Below, piece by piece: positions 41,700-50,945 of a stretch of DNA of 55,611 nt. The stretch lies in IMG/VR virus record IMGVR_UViG_3300035670_000261, positions 1-55,611 of that record; one strand, written 5' to 3'. Every line of letters begins with the position of its first letter. Positions within the stretch are counted from its first letter, which is position 1. The notes below the pieces were generated by a model, which worked only from the letters and a program-made list of their open reading frames with translations, did no database searches and had not been told where the DNA came from. The stretch comes from a virus. The position numbers were made by a program, and so were the translations under genes.

Positions 41700-42719
41700 A
41701 TGTCACTTCCAGCACAGGTCCGTAAGCAGTCAGAGGCTATTCAAGAGCTTTATCGGCAGATGGCTACCGATCAGGAGCCCGCGCAAAACGCGGAACCTGT
41801 AGCCGAACCTGTCGAAACTCCGCCTCCTGCCGAAGACCAGAGTCAGAATAACAACCAACAGCCGAACGAACCGGTTGCTGGTGGCCAAGATGAGACGTTG
41901 ATGCAGCGTTATCGTACGCTGCAAGGTATGTTTAATGCGGAAGTTCCGCGTCTTCAGCAAACCAATAAGGCGCTTCAAGCCCGTGTCGATCAGCTTGAAC
42001 ATCTTCTGTCTACTATGTCAGCTCAACAACCACAGCCAAAGGCTCAACCAGCCCAACAAACTGTGTCTTCTCTAATTACTGAGAAAGATGTTGAAGAATA
42101 TGGAGATTCGATTGATGTCATGCGGCGCGCGGCGCGTGAAGAGATCGCTGCTTTGCATGATGAGATTGCCCAACTGAAAGGGTTTGTTGGCCAAATGCAG
42201 GCTAACGTGGTGCCTCGCGTAGAGCAGGTAGCGCGCAATCAAGCTGCATCGGCTGAACAACAATTTTGGTCAGAGCTGCAAAACCGCGTGCCCAATTGGC
42301 AGACTATCAACAGCAATCCAGAATTTCAAAACTGGTTGCTGCAAACTGATCCGCTGACTGGAATCACGCGACAAACATATCTGGACGATGCGCAACAAGC
42401 ATTGGATGCACGCCGAGTGGCGGCATTCTTTCTCCCTTGGATGGAACAAGCTGGAAGCCAAGACGTTCGTGTTCAATCCCAACCCCAGCCGCAAGCTCCA
42501 AACCGCAAGGCTGAGTTGGAAGCGCAGGTAGCTCCCGGTCGTCCGCGAACGGTCGCACCTTCACTAGCCAACCAAGCCAAGACCTATACGCAAACCGACA
42601 TCAAGACGTTTTACAACGACATCCGTGCCGGGAAGTTTAAAGGTCGCGACGCGGAGCGGGCAAAAATCGAATCCGACATCTTCGCTGCACAGCGGGATGG
42701 TCGAATCATTCAAACCTAG
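41700..42719 (+). CDS. Scaffolding protein
   Basis: 339 residues. Polar, Gln/Pro/Glu-rich N-terminus, coiled coil (LMQRYRTLQGMFNAEVPRLQ and a leucine heptad to about 105), a second helical section, and a basic C-terminal helix (FKGRDAERAKIESDIFAAQR), the element by which scaffolds bind coat protein. Directly precedes the coat gene with AGGAGCTTTT before the ATG. It should be absent from the mature virion. Confidence 0.78.
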   Translation: MSLPAQVRKQSEAIQELYRQMATDQEPAQNAEPVAEPVETPPPAEDQSQNNNQQPNEPVAGGQDETLMQRYRTLQGMFNAEVPRLQQTNKALQARVDQLEHLLSTMSAQQPQPKAQPAQQTVSSLITEKDVEEYGDSIDVMRRAAREEIAALHDEIAQLKGFVGQMQANVVPRVEQVARNQAASAEQQFWSELQNRVPNWQTINSNPEFQNWLLQTDPLTGITRQTYLDDAQQALDARRVAAFFLPWMEQAGSQDVRVQSQPQPQAPNRKAELEAQVAPGRPRTVAPSLANQAKTYTQTDIKTFYNDIRAGKFKGRDAERAKIESDIFAAQRDGRIIQT

Positions 42720-42729
42720 GAGCAGATAA

Positions 42730-43653
42730 ATGTCGTACCCTGTTGTTCCGGGGCGTCCGAATTACTCTGGTAATTTCATCCCCGAAATTTGGTCAGGCAA
42801 GCTGATCGAAAACTTCTATGACGCAACCGTTTTGGCTGCGATCAGCAATACTGATTACGAAGGCGAAATCAAGTCGATGGGTGATACGGTCAACATCCGT
42901 ACCACGCCGGAGATCACGATCCGCGATTACGTCAAGGGCCAAACCCTGACGGTCGAGCATCCGGACAAGCCGAAGCTGCAGCTTGTCATTGACAAGGGCG
43001 AATACTTTGCCTGCGTTGAAGACGACGTTGACCGCATTCAAGCCGACGTGAATCTTATGGATACTTGGTCCAAGGACGCTTCTGAGCGTATGAAGATCAA
43101 GATCGACCAACGCGTTCTGACCGATATCCTTCCGGATATCGCGGCTGCCAACAAGGGCGCTACGGCTGGCGAGCAATCGGCTTCGTTCAACCTTGGCACC
43201 ACGGGCGCTCCGCTCACGGTTACTAAGGATGGCGCTGCCGGCACGACGCCTGTTGTCGACCTCATTGTCGATATGGGCACGGTGCTTGACGAAGCCAATG
43301 CTCCGGAACAGGGACGCTTCCTCGTCATTCCCGCCAAGATGGCTGGCCTGATTAAGAAGTCGGAACTGAAGGATGCGTCGCTCACCGGCGACGGCACGAC
43401 GCCCATTCGCAACGGTCGTCTCGGCATGATTGATCGTTTCACGCTCTATGTGTCGCACAACTTGTATGTCTCATCTGGCAAGTACAGCCTCATCGCTGGC
43501 CACAAGATGGGCTTCACGTTTGCGTCGCAGATGACGGAAATGGAAACCATTCGTTCCGAATCCACGTTCGGCAACATCGTTCGCGGTCTGCAGGTCTATG
43601 GCTACAAGGTTGTGAAGCCTGAAGCTCTGGCCCAAGCCGTCGTTCAATTCTAA
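42730..43653 (+). CDS. Major capsid protein
   Basis: 307 residues. NFIPEIWSGKLIENFYDATVL is the N-arm, then IRTTPEITIRDYVKG, an extended loop, VDRIQADVNLMDTWSKDASE (spine-helix-like) and an A-domain with RFLVIPAKMAGLIKKS. The fold should be HK97-type, in the group of P22/BPP-1-like podovirus coats. Codon choice is strongly GC3-ended and the gene starts after TAGGAGCAG, consistent with high expression. Confidence 0.85.
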   Translation: MSYPVVPGRPNYSGNFIPEIWSGKLIENFYDATVLAAISNTDYEGEIKSMGDTVNIRTTPEITIRDYVKGQTLTVEHPDKPKLQLVIDKGEYFACVEDDVDRIQADVNLMDTWSKDASERMKIKIDQRVLTDILPDIAAANKGATAGEQSASFNLGTTGAPLTVTKDGAAGTTPVVDLIVDMGTVLDEANAPEQGRFLVIPAKMAGLIKKSELKDASLTGDGTTPIRNGRLGMIDRFTLYVSHNLYVSSGKYSLIAGHKMGFTFASQMTEMETIRSESTFGNIVRGLQVYGYKVVKPEALAQAVVQF

Positions 43654-43667
43654 CGGAGGCACCTACA

Positions 43668-44120
43668 ATGGCTGCTTATACTGACTCACTCGGCTTCAAT
43701 AAGGGCACGGCTGCGTACCCGGACGGAACCGGCATCTCTAAGTACAGTGTTGAAGTTGATTTTGCTAAGGTTGTTGCGGCTCGTTCCGCTGCCGGCGCTA
43801 CGGCGCTTGCGGCTACGGACACGCTTCAAATCATCTCTTTGCCGGCTAACACCGTTGTTCTTTCGGCGGGTCTGACGGTTAAGGAGGTTGAGTCGACCAA
43901 CACCACGGCGACCTTTGACCTCGGTTTCACCGGCGGCACGCCGTACGCTGCTAACGCGTACGCAAACGACGTCGCGTCGAACTCATTGGGCCTGAAGGCG
44001 GCTGATCTTGCTAACCCTTCAGTCGTCGCGACTGCCGACACCATCGACCTTCTGCTTAACACGGCGGTTCCGACTGACTGTGTCATCGAAGTGTTCGCGG
44101 TCGTCGTGGATTGCAACTAA
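43668..44120 (+). CDS. Head decoration or fibre-like protein
   Basis: 150 residues, GGAGG upstream. Beta-rich pattern (LQIISLPANTVVLSAGLTVK, TATFDLGFTGGTPYA, DLLLNTAVPTDCVIEVFAVV) seen in small capsid-associated proteins encoded right after coat genes. Followed by a UUCG-capped hairpin, implying regulated stoichiometry. Function as decoration is inferred from position. Confidence 0.6.
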   Translation: MAAYTDSLGFNKGTAAYPDGTGISKYSVEVDFAKVVAARSAAGATALAATDTLQIISLPANTVVLSAGLTVKEVESTNTTATFDLGFTGGTPYAANAYANDVASNSLGLKAADLANPSVVATADTIDLLLNTAVPTDCVIEVFAVVVDCN

Positions 44121-44125
44121 CAGGG

Positions 44126-44149
44126 AGCAGGGGCTTCGGCCCCTGCTTT
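44126..44149 (+). terminator. UUCG-capped hairpin, probable terminator
   Basis: AGCAGGGGC, TTCG, GCCCCTGCT then TTC. A nine-pair stem closed by a cUUCGg tetraloop, very stable, with a short T-run. It follows the decoration gene by 5 bp. Confidence 0.7.
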
Positions 44150-44163
44150 CATAGGAGATAGTC

Positions 44164-44535
44164 ATGGGTGTTTATACTGGGATTGCCCAAGACAACGTCA
44201 CGATCATTAGCGGAAAGGCTGACGCCCTTACGCTGCGGTCCGTCGTGTCTTTGGCTCCCGTCACCAAGACGGCAAGCTTCACACTTGGCGCGTATGAAAA
44301 CTTTGTTGTCTGCAACGGCGCTGGTTCTATCACTGTCACTTTCCCTACGGCTTCGGCCAATTCGGGGCGTGTGGTGTGGATCAAGACCATTGCTGCACAA
44401 ACAGTGGTTTCTGCGTCTTCGAACGTGAAGCCAATCAATTCCAACACGGCAGGTACGGCAATTCTTGCCGCGTCAGCCGGCGCTTGGGCTATGCTTGTCT
44501 GTGACGGCACAAGCTGGATTATTATGGCGTCCTAA
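44164..44535 (+). CDS. Small fibre-domain protein
   Basis: 123 residues, AGGAGATAGTC upstream. Beta-strand and Thr/Val/Ala-rich (FTLGAYENFVVCNGAGSITV, RVVWIKTIAAQTVVSAS) with a terminal GTSWIIMAS. The end resembles the C-terminal closing part of the large fibre protein and its neighbours. It lies between two UUCG hairpins and so may be made as its own transcript. Confidence 0.55.
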   Translation: MGVYTGIAQDNVTIISGKADALTLRSVVSLAPVTKTASFTLGAYENFVVCNGAGSITVTFPTASANSGRVVWIKTIAAQTVVSASSNVKPINSNTAGTAILAASAGAWAMLVCDGTSWIIMAS

Positions 44536-44537
44536 CG

Positions 44538-44559
44538 GTAGGGGGCTTCGGCCCCCTAC
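44538..44559 (+). terminator. UUCG-capped hairpin without T-run
   Basis: GTAGGGGGC, TTCG, GCCCCCTAC. Nine-pair stem with cUUCGg loop, 2 bp after the 123-residue gene. Without a T-run it is more likely an RNA-stabilising or processing hairpin than a complete terminator. Confidence 0.55.
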
Positions 44560-44577
44560 TAACTACAGAGAATAACC

Positions 44578-47160
44578 ATGGCCGGATTTAGGATCAGTGA
44601 TCTTGCAGCACTAACGTCGGGCACGATTGCCAGCGGCGATATGTTTCTTGTGCAAGACGCAACTGAGACCGGCGACATTCGTTCCAAGAAAATTACATAC
44701 GGAGAACTTACTACAGGTATACATACGTCCTATACAATTCCGGACGGGTCAGTTACATATGCAAAACTACAAGACATATCTGCTCAATACCGCCTCCTTG
44801 GCCGTTCTTCTGCTGGGGCTGGCGATGCACAAGAAATAACTTCGTCAGCTAATGCTTTCTCGCTTATAGGCGCTGCCGACTACGCCGCCATGCGGACGTT
44901 GCTCGATCTAGAGCCCGGCGTTGACTTCGTTGCTATATCAGGCGGTACGTTTACTGGGACAGTTAACGTAAGCCAGGGCGCGGCGGCGACTACGGCTAGC
45001 GGGACGTTTGTTAATACCACTGACAACGCATCGGTGCAGGCGCTTCGCATAGAAGGGGATCGGGCGACGCCATCAACTAACGACACAGTTTATGCGGGGA
45101 TGTATCTCTCAAACGCATCAGGTACGCAATTTGAGTTTGCGCGAATTGAAGCGGTTGGGACGACGCTAACGGCGTCATCTGAGGCAGGTCGCATCAGATT
45201 TTATACAGCTTCTAGCGGAACATTAGTGTCAAGACTTCAGATAGGTTCCACAACGTTTTTCCCATCAACTAATGATGGGGTTGCATTGGGGCAGGGTGCA
45301 AACGCATTCTCGGATTTATTCCTAGCCTCTGGCGGCGTCATCAACTTCAACAACGGCGACGTAACTGTCACTCACTCCACCAACGCGCTGGCCTTCGCGG
45401 GCGCTTCGAGCGGGTATTCGTTCGATGCGGGCGTTAGCATCAGTCTTTCAGATGACACTGCAAGCGCGGGACCGCTCGTTATTGTTGAGCGAGTTTCTGC
45501 GTCCGCAGCAAATAATGACATCATGGGCCGTCTCGTTTTCAGAGGTCGTGACGACGCTGGAAACGCTGCTGACTACGCTTATATATCAAGCGTCATAATT
45601 GATCCGGTAAACGGATCAGAAGATGGCGCGATAGTCTTCAACACCCTGGTCAATAACGTAGCCACCGACCACCTTACGCTTCGAGGCGGCAACGCCCGTT
45701 TTAATGTCGCAGCCGTCCCGAACGCCAATGATGGCTCTGCACTTGGAACAGCCGCTCTCGGCTGGAGTGATCTGCACCTCGCTACAGGCGGCGTCATTAA
45801 CTGGGTCAATGGCGACGTAACTATAACTCACTCCAGCAACGCGCTCGCCTTCGCGGGCGCTTCGAGCGGGTATTCGTTTGATGCGACGGTCAGCGTTAGT
45901 CAGGGGGCGGCGGCGACTACGCCTAGTGGGACGTTTGTTAATACCACTGACAACGCATCGGTGCAGGCGCTTCGCATAGAAGGGGACCGCGCGACGCCTG
46001 CAGCGAACGACGAAGTTTACGCAAGCTTTCTGCTGAGCGACAGCGCGGGCAACCAAAGTGAGTTTGCGCGCATCACAGCGCTAGGCGCAACGATCACGAA
46101 CAATTCGGAAGTAGGTCAACTTCGATTTGGTGTCGCAAATGTTGGCGCCGTTGCCAACCTGATGCTCATGAACACCACGCGATTAGGGCCGCTCACAAAC
46201 GATGGCTTGGCGCTTGGTGTTGGCTCTGCGGCTTGGGCAGACCTGTTCCTTGCCAGCGGCGGCGTCGTCAATTTCAACAACGGCGACGTAACAATCACAC
46301 ACTCCAGCAACGCTTTGTCGGGTGCAGGTGGCCAGCTATACTGGCAATATGAAGCAGCTGCGACCACAGCGCCGCTGTGGCTAGCGAATAAGTTTGATGC
46401 CGCGTCCGTTACTGCTCTTCGTATCGAAGGCGACCGGGCAACGCCCACCAACAATGATGCTGTGGATATTGATGTGCGTCTGTCCAGCTCTACCGGGACG
46501 CAAACATCAGTCGGACGCCTCAAGTGGGTGAATTTCAACGTCACCGCAAGTTCGGAAAATACGTTCTTATACTTCGGGCTGAACCGAAACGGAACGATGA
46601 CCGACTATCTTGCGCTATCAAGCGAAGATTTAGCGCCGGTCGCTAATGATGGCATCTCGATAGGCGCAGCGACTAGGTCTTTCTCTGATCTGTATCTCGC
46701 GTCTGGCGGCGTTATCAACTTCAACAACGGCGACGTAACACTAACGCATTCGGCGGACGCACTAACAGTTGCTGGCGGCGATGTTATTCTTGCCGATGTT
46801 GGACCGTCATCTACGCTGAGCGCCGGCTTCCGTGGCTCACCAGTTAACACACAGAACACAGCGTACACGCTTGTTCTCACCGATGCTGGTAAAACTATCT
46901 ACCACGACGAAGTAACTGCGCGAACTTATACTATTCCTGCGAATTCGAGCGTAACATACCCAATTGGCACGACAATCATCATCGACAACACAGGCAATAG
47001 CGGTTCCGCTGGCACGATTACTTTGTCGATTACTACGGACACTTTGCGTCGTGGCGACGGCACAGCGGGCACGGGGTCGCGAACGATTGCTGCATCGGCA
47101 GTGGCTGTAATCCGTAAGACTAAGTCCACTGAATGGGTCATAACCGGAACGTACACCTAG
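44578..47160 (+). CDS. Large tail fibre with four tandem repeats
   Basis: 860 residues. The N-terminus (MAGFRISDLAALTSGTIASG, about 1-90) is a typical fibre anchor. Then four related blocks of about 130-150 residues follow, each containing ALRIEGDRATP or an equivalent, a beta-helix-like middle, SDLFLASGGVINFNNGDVT and a Ser/Asn-rich turn. The C-terminal 110 residues (TYTIPANSSVTYPIGTTIII) form a distal domain of a type common in phage fibres. It is probably a trimeric receptor-binding fibre. Confidence 0.8.
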   Translation: MAGFRISDLAALTSGTIASGDMFLVQDATETGDIRSKKITYGELTTGIHTSYTIPDGSVTYAKLQDISAQYRLLGRSSAGAGDAQEITSSANAFSLIGAADYAAMRTLLDLEPGVDFVAISGGTFTGTVNVSQGAAATTASGTFVNTTDNASVQALRIEGDRATPSTNDTVYAGMYLSNASGTQFEFARIEAVGTTLTASSEAGRIRFYTASSGTLVSRLQIGSTTFFPSTNDGVALGQGANAFSDLFLASGGVINFNNGDVTVTHSTNALAFAGASSGYSFDAGVSISLSDDTASAGPLVIVERVSASAANNDIMGRLVFRGRDDAGNAADYAYISSVIIDPVNGSEDGAIVFNTLVNNVATDHLTLRGGNARFNVAAVPNANDGSALGTAALGWSDLHLATGGVINWVNGDVTITHSSNALAFAGASSGYSFDATVSVSQGAAATTPSGTFVNTTDNASVQALRIEGDRATPAANDEVYASFLLSDSAGNQSEFARITALGATITNNSEVGQLRFGVANVGAVANLMLMNTTRLGPLTNDGLALGVGSAAWADLFLASGGVVNFNNGDVTITHSSNALSGAGGQLYWQYEAAATTAPLWLANKFDAASVTALRIEGDRATPTNNDAVDIDVRLSSSTGTQTSVGRLKWVNFNVTASSENTFLYFGLNRNGTMTDYLALSSEDLAPVANDGISIGAATRSFSDLYLASGGVINFNNGDVTLTHSADALTVAGGDVILADVGPSSTLSAGFRGSPVNTQNTAYTLVLTDAGKTIYHDEVTARTYTIPANSSVTYPIGTTIIIDNTGNSGSAGTITLSITTDTLRRGDGTAGTGSRTIAASAVAVIRKTKSTEWVITGTYT
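45330..46770 (+). repeat. Repeated fibre blocks conserved at DNA level
   Basis: The stretch coding GGVINFNNGDVT is almost the same near 45335, 46260 and 46705, with a diverged GGVINWVNGDVT copy near 45785. The coding stretch for SGTFVNTTDNASVQALRIEG near 45000 recurs near 45930 with few changes. Such DNA-level similarity supports recombination between blocks. Confidence 0.7.
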
Positions 47161-47169
47161 GAGATTACA

Positions 47170-47511
47170 ATGGTCGATATTATTAAGACGCCTCTGCGCT
47201 ACTTTGTTTCCTTGGACTCGACTGGTGCGCCAGCCAATTACCAGCGGGAGTATCAGCAACGTGTCGAAGACAACGGTGTCGAGCTGTTTCCGCCGCAAAT
47301 CAAAGTAGAAGATATTTCAGCTACTGAGTTTGAAGCATTCTTCAACAACGCCAGCGTAACTCTTAGCGCTACAGTAGCAGAACTTAACGCCGCAAATGTC
47401 GTGCTGAAAACCGAACGGGATGCGGCGTTTGCGATGGCTGAGTCGCTGAAACAGAAAGCTATGGACGCAATTGCTGCGGCTCAACCGCTTGTACAAGCTG
47501 TTGGTGACTAA
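47170..47511 (+). CDS. Hypothetical 113-residue protein after the fibre
   Basis: N-terminal beta part (YFVSLDSTGAPANYQREYQQ) and C-terminal coiled coil (VAELNAANVVLKTERDAAFA). Position after a fibre gene suits a fibre chaperone or a small coiled-coil structural subunit. No family recognised. Its stop overlaps the next start. Confidence 0.5.
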   Translation: MVDIIKTPLRYFVSLDSTGAPANYQREYQQRVEDNGVELFPPQIKVEDISATEFEAFFNNASVTLSATVAELNAANVVLKTERDAAFAMAESLKQKAMDAIAAAQPLVQAVGD

Positions 47512-47882
47512 TGACTGGTGTGCTCTGCGCCGCTGTTGGAGCCAAGACCGCCGCTGGCGGGGCCGTGCTATCGTTTAGTGGCACGTTCTCTTCTGCTGGC
47601 GCAACCGTCACAGTCACGTCAGCGACGCGCACGATCACTGGAACAGGCACCCTCTTATTCAATAACCTGGCTTTCTCAGATAGTGCGACGGCTATTAGCT
47701 ACAGCAAAAACGGCGGTGCGTTCACTACAATATCCGAAGGCAATACTTTGGCCATGTCCAACGGCGATACATTAGCTTTGCGTGGGCAGGTCGGAGCAAC
47801 AGTTGGCAGCGTCGCTGAGATGGATTTACGGGATAATTCGGGCGCTGTGCTGATTGAACACGTTACATTTACGAGGACATAA
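47511..47882 (+). CDS. Ig-like small virion protein
   Basis: 123 residues, Thr/Ser/Gly-rich beta pattern (FSGTFSSAGATVTVTSATRT, ISYSKNGGAFTTISEG, SNGDTLALRGQVG). This resembles a bead-like or Ig-like module often joined to fibres. A protein of similar design lies at 52563. Stop and next start overlap (TAATG). Confidence 0.5.
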   Translation: MTGVLCAAVGAKTAAGGAVLSFSGTFSSAGATVTVTSATRTITGTGTLLFNNLAFSDSATAISYSKNGGAFTTISEGNTLAMSNGDTLALRGQVGATVGSVAEMDLRDNSGAVLIEHVTFTRT

Positions 47883-48802
47883 TGCCTACTACTCTGACAT
47901 CTTCCACGCCGGCTAGCACTTTCAATCAGTTGCTGCATGTCGATGGCGGTCTTGATGCTACCGAGAAAACTGTCCTCGGCGGAACGGGCACGCCATCAGC
48001 TATTAAAGTTAGCACCGGATCGGCTAGCGTCGATAATATTCGACTCGACGGCAACACCATTTCTACGCTTAACGCCAACGGCAATCTTACTCTAGCGCCT
48101 GACGGTTCAGGTTCAGTGGCCATGTCGAAAGTGGCGATCACTGGCGGCACGATCAGCGGTATTACTGACTTAGCAATTGCCGACGGCGGCACGGGTGCGA
48201 GTAACGCAAGTGACGCTCGCGCAAATCTTGGGCTTGGTACGATGGCTACGCAGGCTTCGTCTGCGGTGACGATCACCGGCGGCACGATTTCAGGTGTCAC
48301 GCTACCATTCAATTCTATTACGAATATCGCTTACGCATCATTCTATGACGCGACCACTTCAAACCAAACCGGCAGTACGACTGACCGTACTGCGGTCAAG
48401 TGGGCTACTGCCGCCGTCGCCGGCTCTGGCATCACTGTAGCTAGCACGTCAAGAATTACACTTGCAGCGGCGGGAACATATCGTTTCAATGCTAGTATCC
48501 AGCTTACTAACGCCGACACAAGCGACCACGATGCAACTTTTTGGTGGGCGAAAAACGGCACAAACATCACTGCTTCCGGCGCAAAAGTAACTGTTCCGAA
48601 AACGGGCGACGGCGGTAAAGCTTTGGTGGCGTTTGAGATTTTCGAAACTGTCGCCGCCAACGACTACATTGAAATGTACTGGCTACCGGAAAACGCAAAT
48701 ATCACATTACACTATGTAGCCGCTGTGGCCGCAAACCCCGGCGTAACGCCGGCAATCCCCGTTATTCCGCCTGCTATTGTTGTCGTGCAGAGGGTAGCGT
48801 AA
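47882..48802 (+). CDS. Tail fibre with C1q-like tip
   Basis: 306 residues. The shaft has ADGGTGASNASDARANLGLG, the widespread fibre collar motif. The C-terminal 135 residues (YRFNASIQLTNADTSDHDAT, FWWAKNGTNI, DYIEMYWLPENANITLHYV) have the ten-strand jelly-roll pattern of C1q/TNF-like phage fibre tips. This is likely a second receptor-binding fibre. Short VTITGGTISG repeats occur in the shaft. Confidence 0.75.
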   Translation: MPTTLTSSTPASTFNQLLHVDGGLDATEKTVLGGTGTPSAIKVSTGSASVDNIRLDGNTISTLNANGNLTLAPDGSGSVAMSKVAITGGTISGITDLAIADGGTGASNASDARANLGLGTMATQASSAVTITGGTISGVTLPFNSITNIAYASFYDATTSNQTGSTTDRTAVKWATAAVAGSGITVASTSRITLAAAGTYRFNASIQLTNADTSDHDATFWWAKNGTNITASGAKVTVPKTGDGGKALVAFEIFETVAANDYIEMYWLPENANITLHYVAAVAANPGVTPAIPVIPPAIVVVQRVA

Positions 48803-49074
48803 TGGCCAACAAACTTAGCAAAAGCGCTATGGCTTGCAATAAACCGCGAGCCACGCCGGATCACCCTAAGAAGTCCCATGTTGTTAAAGCCTGCGAAGGC
48901 GGCAAAGAGAAGCTTATTCGATTTGGGCAGAAGGGTGTGCAGGGATCGCCGAAGAAAGCCGGTGAGTCAGAGGCGTACCGCAAGCGGCGGGAAAGCTTCA
49001 AAGCGCGCCATGCTAAGAATATCGCAAAGGGTAAGATGAGCGCGGCGTACTGGGCAGATCGCGTTAAGTGGTAA
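48802..49074 (+). CDS. Small basic conserved phage protein
   Basis: 90 residues, strongly Lys/Arg-rich. The pattern RATPDHPKKSHVVKACEGGK then KLIRFGQKGVQGSP and SFKARHAKNIAKGKMSAAYW is one I know from many marine and soil phages, always unannotated. The Cys and His residues might bind metal. It could bind nucleic acid. Its ATG overlaps the previous stop (TAATG). Confidence 0.7.
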   Translation: MANKLSKSAMACNKPRATPDHPKKSHVVKACEGGKEKLIRFGQKGVQGSPKKAGESEAYRKRRESFKARHAKNIAKGKMSAAYWADRVKW

Positions 49075-49085
49075 AGGAATACCGC

Positions 49086-49241
49086 ATGACAAAGAAACCT
49101 TGGGAACGACCTAACCCAGCTAAAAAGTCCACGCCGCTCACTCCGGCGCAGAAGGCTAGGGCCAAGGCTGCCGCGAAGAAAGCTGGCAGACCATACCCAA
49201 ATCTTGTAGACAATATGAACGCAGCAAAGGGCCGCAAATGA
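49086..49241 (+). CDS. 51-residue basic mini-protein
   Basis: ATG at 49086 with AAAGGAAT upstream. The product is Lys/Ala/Pro-rich (MTKKPWERPNPAKKS, KARAKAAAKKAGRPYPNLVD). Its stop overlaps the next ATG as ATGA. The overlap, the SD and its basic character like the gene before it support a real gene. No family recognised. Confidence 0.6.
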   Translation: MTKKPWERPNPAKKSTPLTPAQKARAKAAAKKAGRPYPNLVDNMNAAKGRK

Positions 49242-49507
49242 CCAAGTATCTTAAGAACATCAAAGATGGTTTTATCTACGAGTGGCATCCCATCCTCGCT
49301 AAGAACCCGCTTTGCGTGGAAGTCAGCGAAGAGGAAGCTTTCCCTGAACGCTTCGTTAAGGCTAAAGCGATAGAAATCGTAGAGAAGCGGAAGCGGCAAG
49401 GGCGCAGAACCGTCGACATCTCAGTAGATGAGAGCGTTGAGCAAGAAGAGTTCAAGTTCGATTTTCCTGAACTGAACGCCGATGCATCGCGGAGCTTGCC
49501 TAAGTGA
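49238..49507 (+). CDS. Hypothetical 89-residue protein
   Basis: The sequence MTKYLKNIKDGFIYEWHPIL then LAKNPLCVEVSEEEAFPERF resembles small phage proteins with a beta hairpin carrying an FIY/EW motif; the tail is charged and acidic. It overlaps its neighbours by 4 bp on both sides. Function unknown, possibly structural by position before the adaptors. Confidence 0.6.
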   Translation: MTKYLKNIKDGFIYEWHPILAKNPLCVEVSEEEAFPERFVKAKAIEIVEKRKRQGRRTVDISVDESVEQEEFKFDFPELNADASRSLPK

Positions 49508-50175
49508 CACCAGCATCTGTAATAGCCGAGGTTAGGCCTATTATTCAGGACACGCTTGCGCCGTATCGCTATAGCGACGCGGTGTTGCTCGGCTTTTTTA
49601 ATCAGATACTGAAACGCATGGTGCCGTACCGGCCTGATCTATTTATGGTCAATGGTTCTGTGTCGGTCACTGCAGACAACGTGTTACAGAGCTTACCATC
49701 TTCAGCCGTGCGCCTTGTAGAAGTATATCAGGTGGTTGGTGGGGACGCTCTTACCGAAGTAAATCGCGAAACTCTAGACCAAATGTATCCGGGGTGGCGT
49801 GTCGAAGCATCGGGCACGCCGGTCAATTTTATGCGTCACCCCCGCAGCCCAAACAAATTTTTTCTGTATCCTAGACCTACAAGCGGGATAACGATTCTTG
49901 TAGAGTACGTCAACACACCAACAACATACAATCTAAATGATACTGTGACCGAGCTACCGGACACGTACCTTCCGATGATTGTGGACGGCGTGGTTTATAT
50001 GGCCGAGGCGGTCAACGCTGAGTCGGTCGCTAATGGCCGGGCTAAGTTCTATCTTGATTCCTTCCTTGAGGCGCTGGGCGTGGAATTGGGTACTCGCGCC
50101 CTGGTCGATTCTGAGTCTGGTGCAGTAGGCATGCAAGCGTCGCGCCGCAGCGCACAGGAGGGCCAAGGTGGTTGA
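49504..50175 (+). CDS. Head-tail adaptor protein 1 (DUF6682-like)
   Basis: 223 residues from GTG 49504 (ATGA-like overlap). Helical N-terminus RPIIQDTLAPYRYSDAVLLG, then beta-rich VSVTADNVLQSLPSSAVRLV, FFLYPRPTSGITILVEYV, and a C-terminal helix bundle. The pattern is that of the phage adaptor DUF6682 family, which sits below the portal ring. Paired with a second adaptor-like gene that overlaps it by 8 bp. Confidence 0.7.
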   Translation: MTPASVIAEVRPIIQDTLAPYRYSDAVLLGFFNQILKRMVPYRPDLFMVNGSVSVTADNVLQSLPSSAVRLVEVYQVVGGDALTEVNRETLDQMYPGWRVEASGTPVNFMRHPRSPNKFFLYPRPTSGITILVEYVNTPTTYNLNDTVTELPDTYLPMIVDGVVYMAEAVNAESVANGRAKFYLDSFLEALGVELGTRALVDSESGAVGMQASRRSAQEGQGG

Positions 50176-50938
50176 CCGAGCTTTCTCCACACTAACAGCG
50201 CGCGCCGCGCCATATGCCCCTGGATGCCCTACGGAGACTATTCGTAGGTATATTAGGGATGCAGCGATTAATGTCTGCGAACGCTCGCTTGCATGGAGGT
50301 ATGAGATACCTAAGTACGAGCTGCTTCCCGGTGTGCATAAATACACATTTAATGTACCGGCAAACACAGAAGTATGTTGTATCTTTGCCGCTGTAGTAAA
50401 CGACCAACCCCTGGATTTGCTAAGCCTCGATAGCGCTATTCAGCAATATCCTAAGTGGGCTGATTTATATAGCGGCGAAGACCCGGATGTTCTGTGGAGC
50501 CTGACGCCTTCAGCATCAGTAAACTCGTATGTTTATAACGAACAGACATTCGACGGCATTACGGATTTTGTCCTGCCCGATGAAGTAGTCGCAGAGGCGT
50601 CAACGCCTAAAGCAGTAACGCAACTCACTCCGGATCAATATGTAATCCTTCCGCTTCCAGATGGAGAGCGGGAATACTTTATGCGTATGTTCGTGGCGCT
50701 TAAGCCGCGCCGTGACGCAACAAGTATGGAGCAGAACATCTTCAATGATCTTGAGGATGCGATTCTGCACAGGGCTCTTAACAACCTGCTTATTCTGCCA
50801 AATGTGCCGTGGTCTGATCGAGATGGAGCAACTTACCACGCTAGGCAATATTACTACTATGTCCATGAGCGTAAGGCGAGAGCAAACCTAGGTAACAGCC
50901 GAGGCTCTATGTCTATTCGCATGCGACCGCTGGCGTAG
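50168..50938 (+). CDS. Head-tail adaptor / tail tube protein 2
   Basis: 256 residues. IRRYIRDAAINVCERSLAWR helix, a central beta section (YTFNVPANTEVCCIFAAVVN), DQYVILPLPDGEREYFMRMF, and a C-terminal helix with YHARQYYYYVHERKARAN. This layout matches T7 gp11-like tail tube / P22 gp4-type adaptors. It overlaps adaptor 1 by 8 bp. Confidence 0.68.
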   Translation: MVDRAFSTLTARAAPYAPGCPTETIRRYIRDAAINVCERSLAWRYEIPKYELLPGVHKYTFNVPANTEVCCIFAAVVNDQPLDLLSLDSAIQQYPKWADLYSGEDPDVLWSLTPSASVNSYVYNEQTFDGITDFVLPDEVVAEASTPKAVTQLTPDQYVILPLPDGEREYFMRMFVALKPRRDATSMEQNIFNDLEDAILHRALNNLLILPNVPWSDRDGATYHARQYYYYVHERKARANLGNSRGSMSIRMRPLA

Positions 50939-50945
50939 GTGGTCT

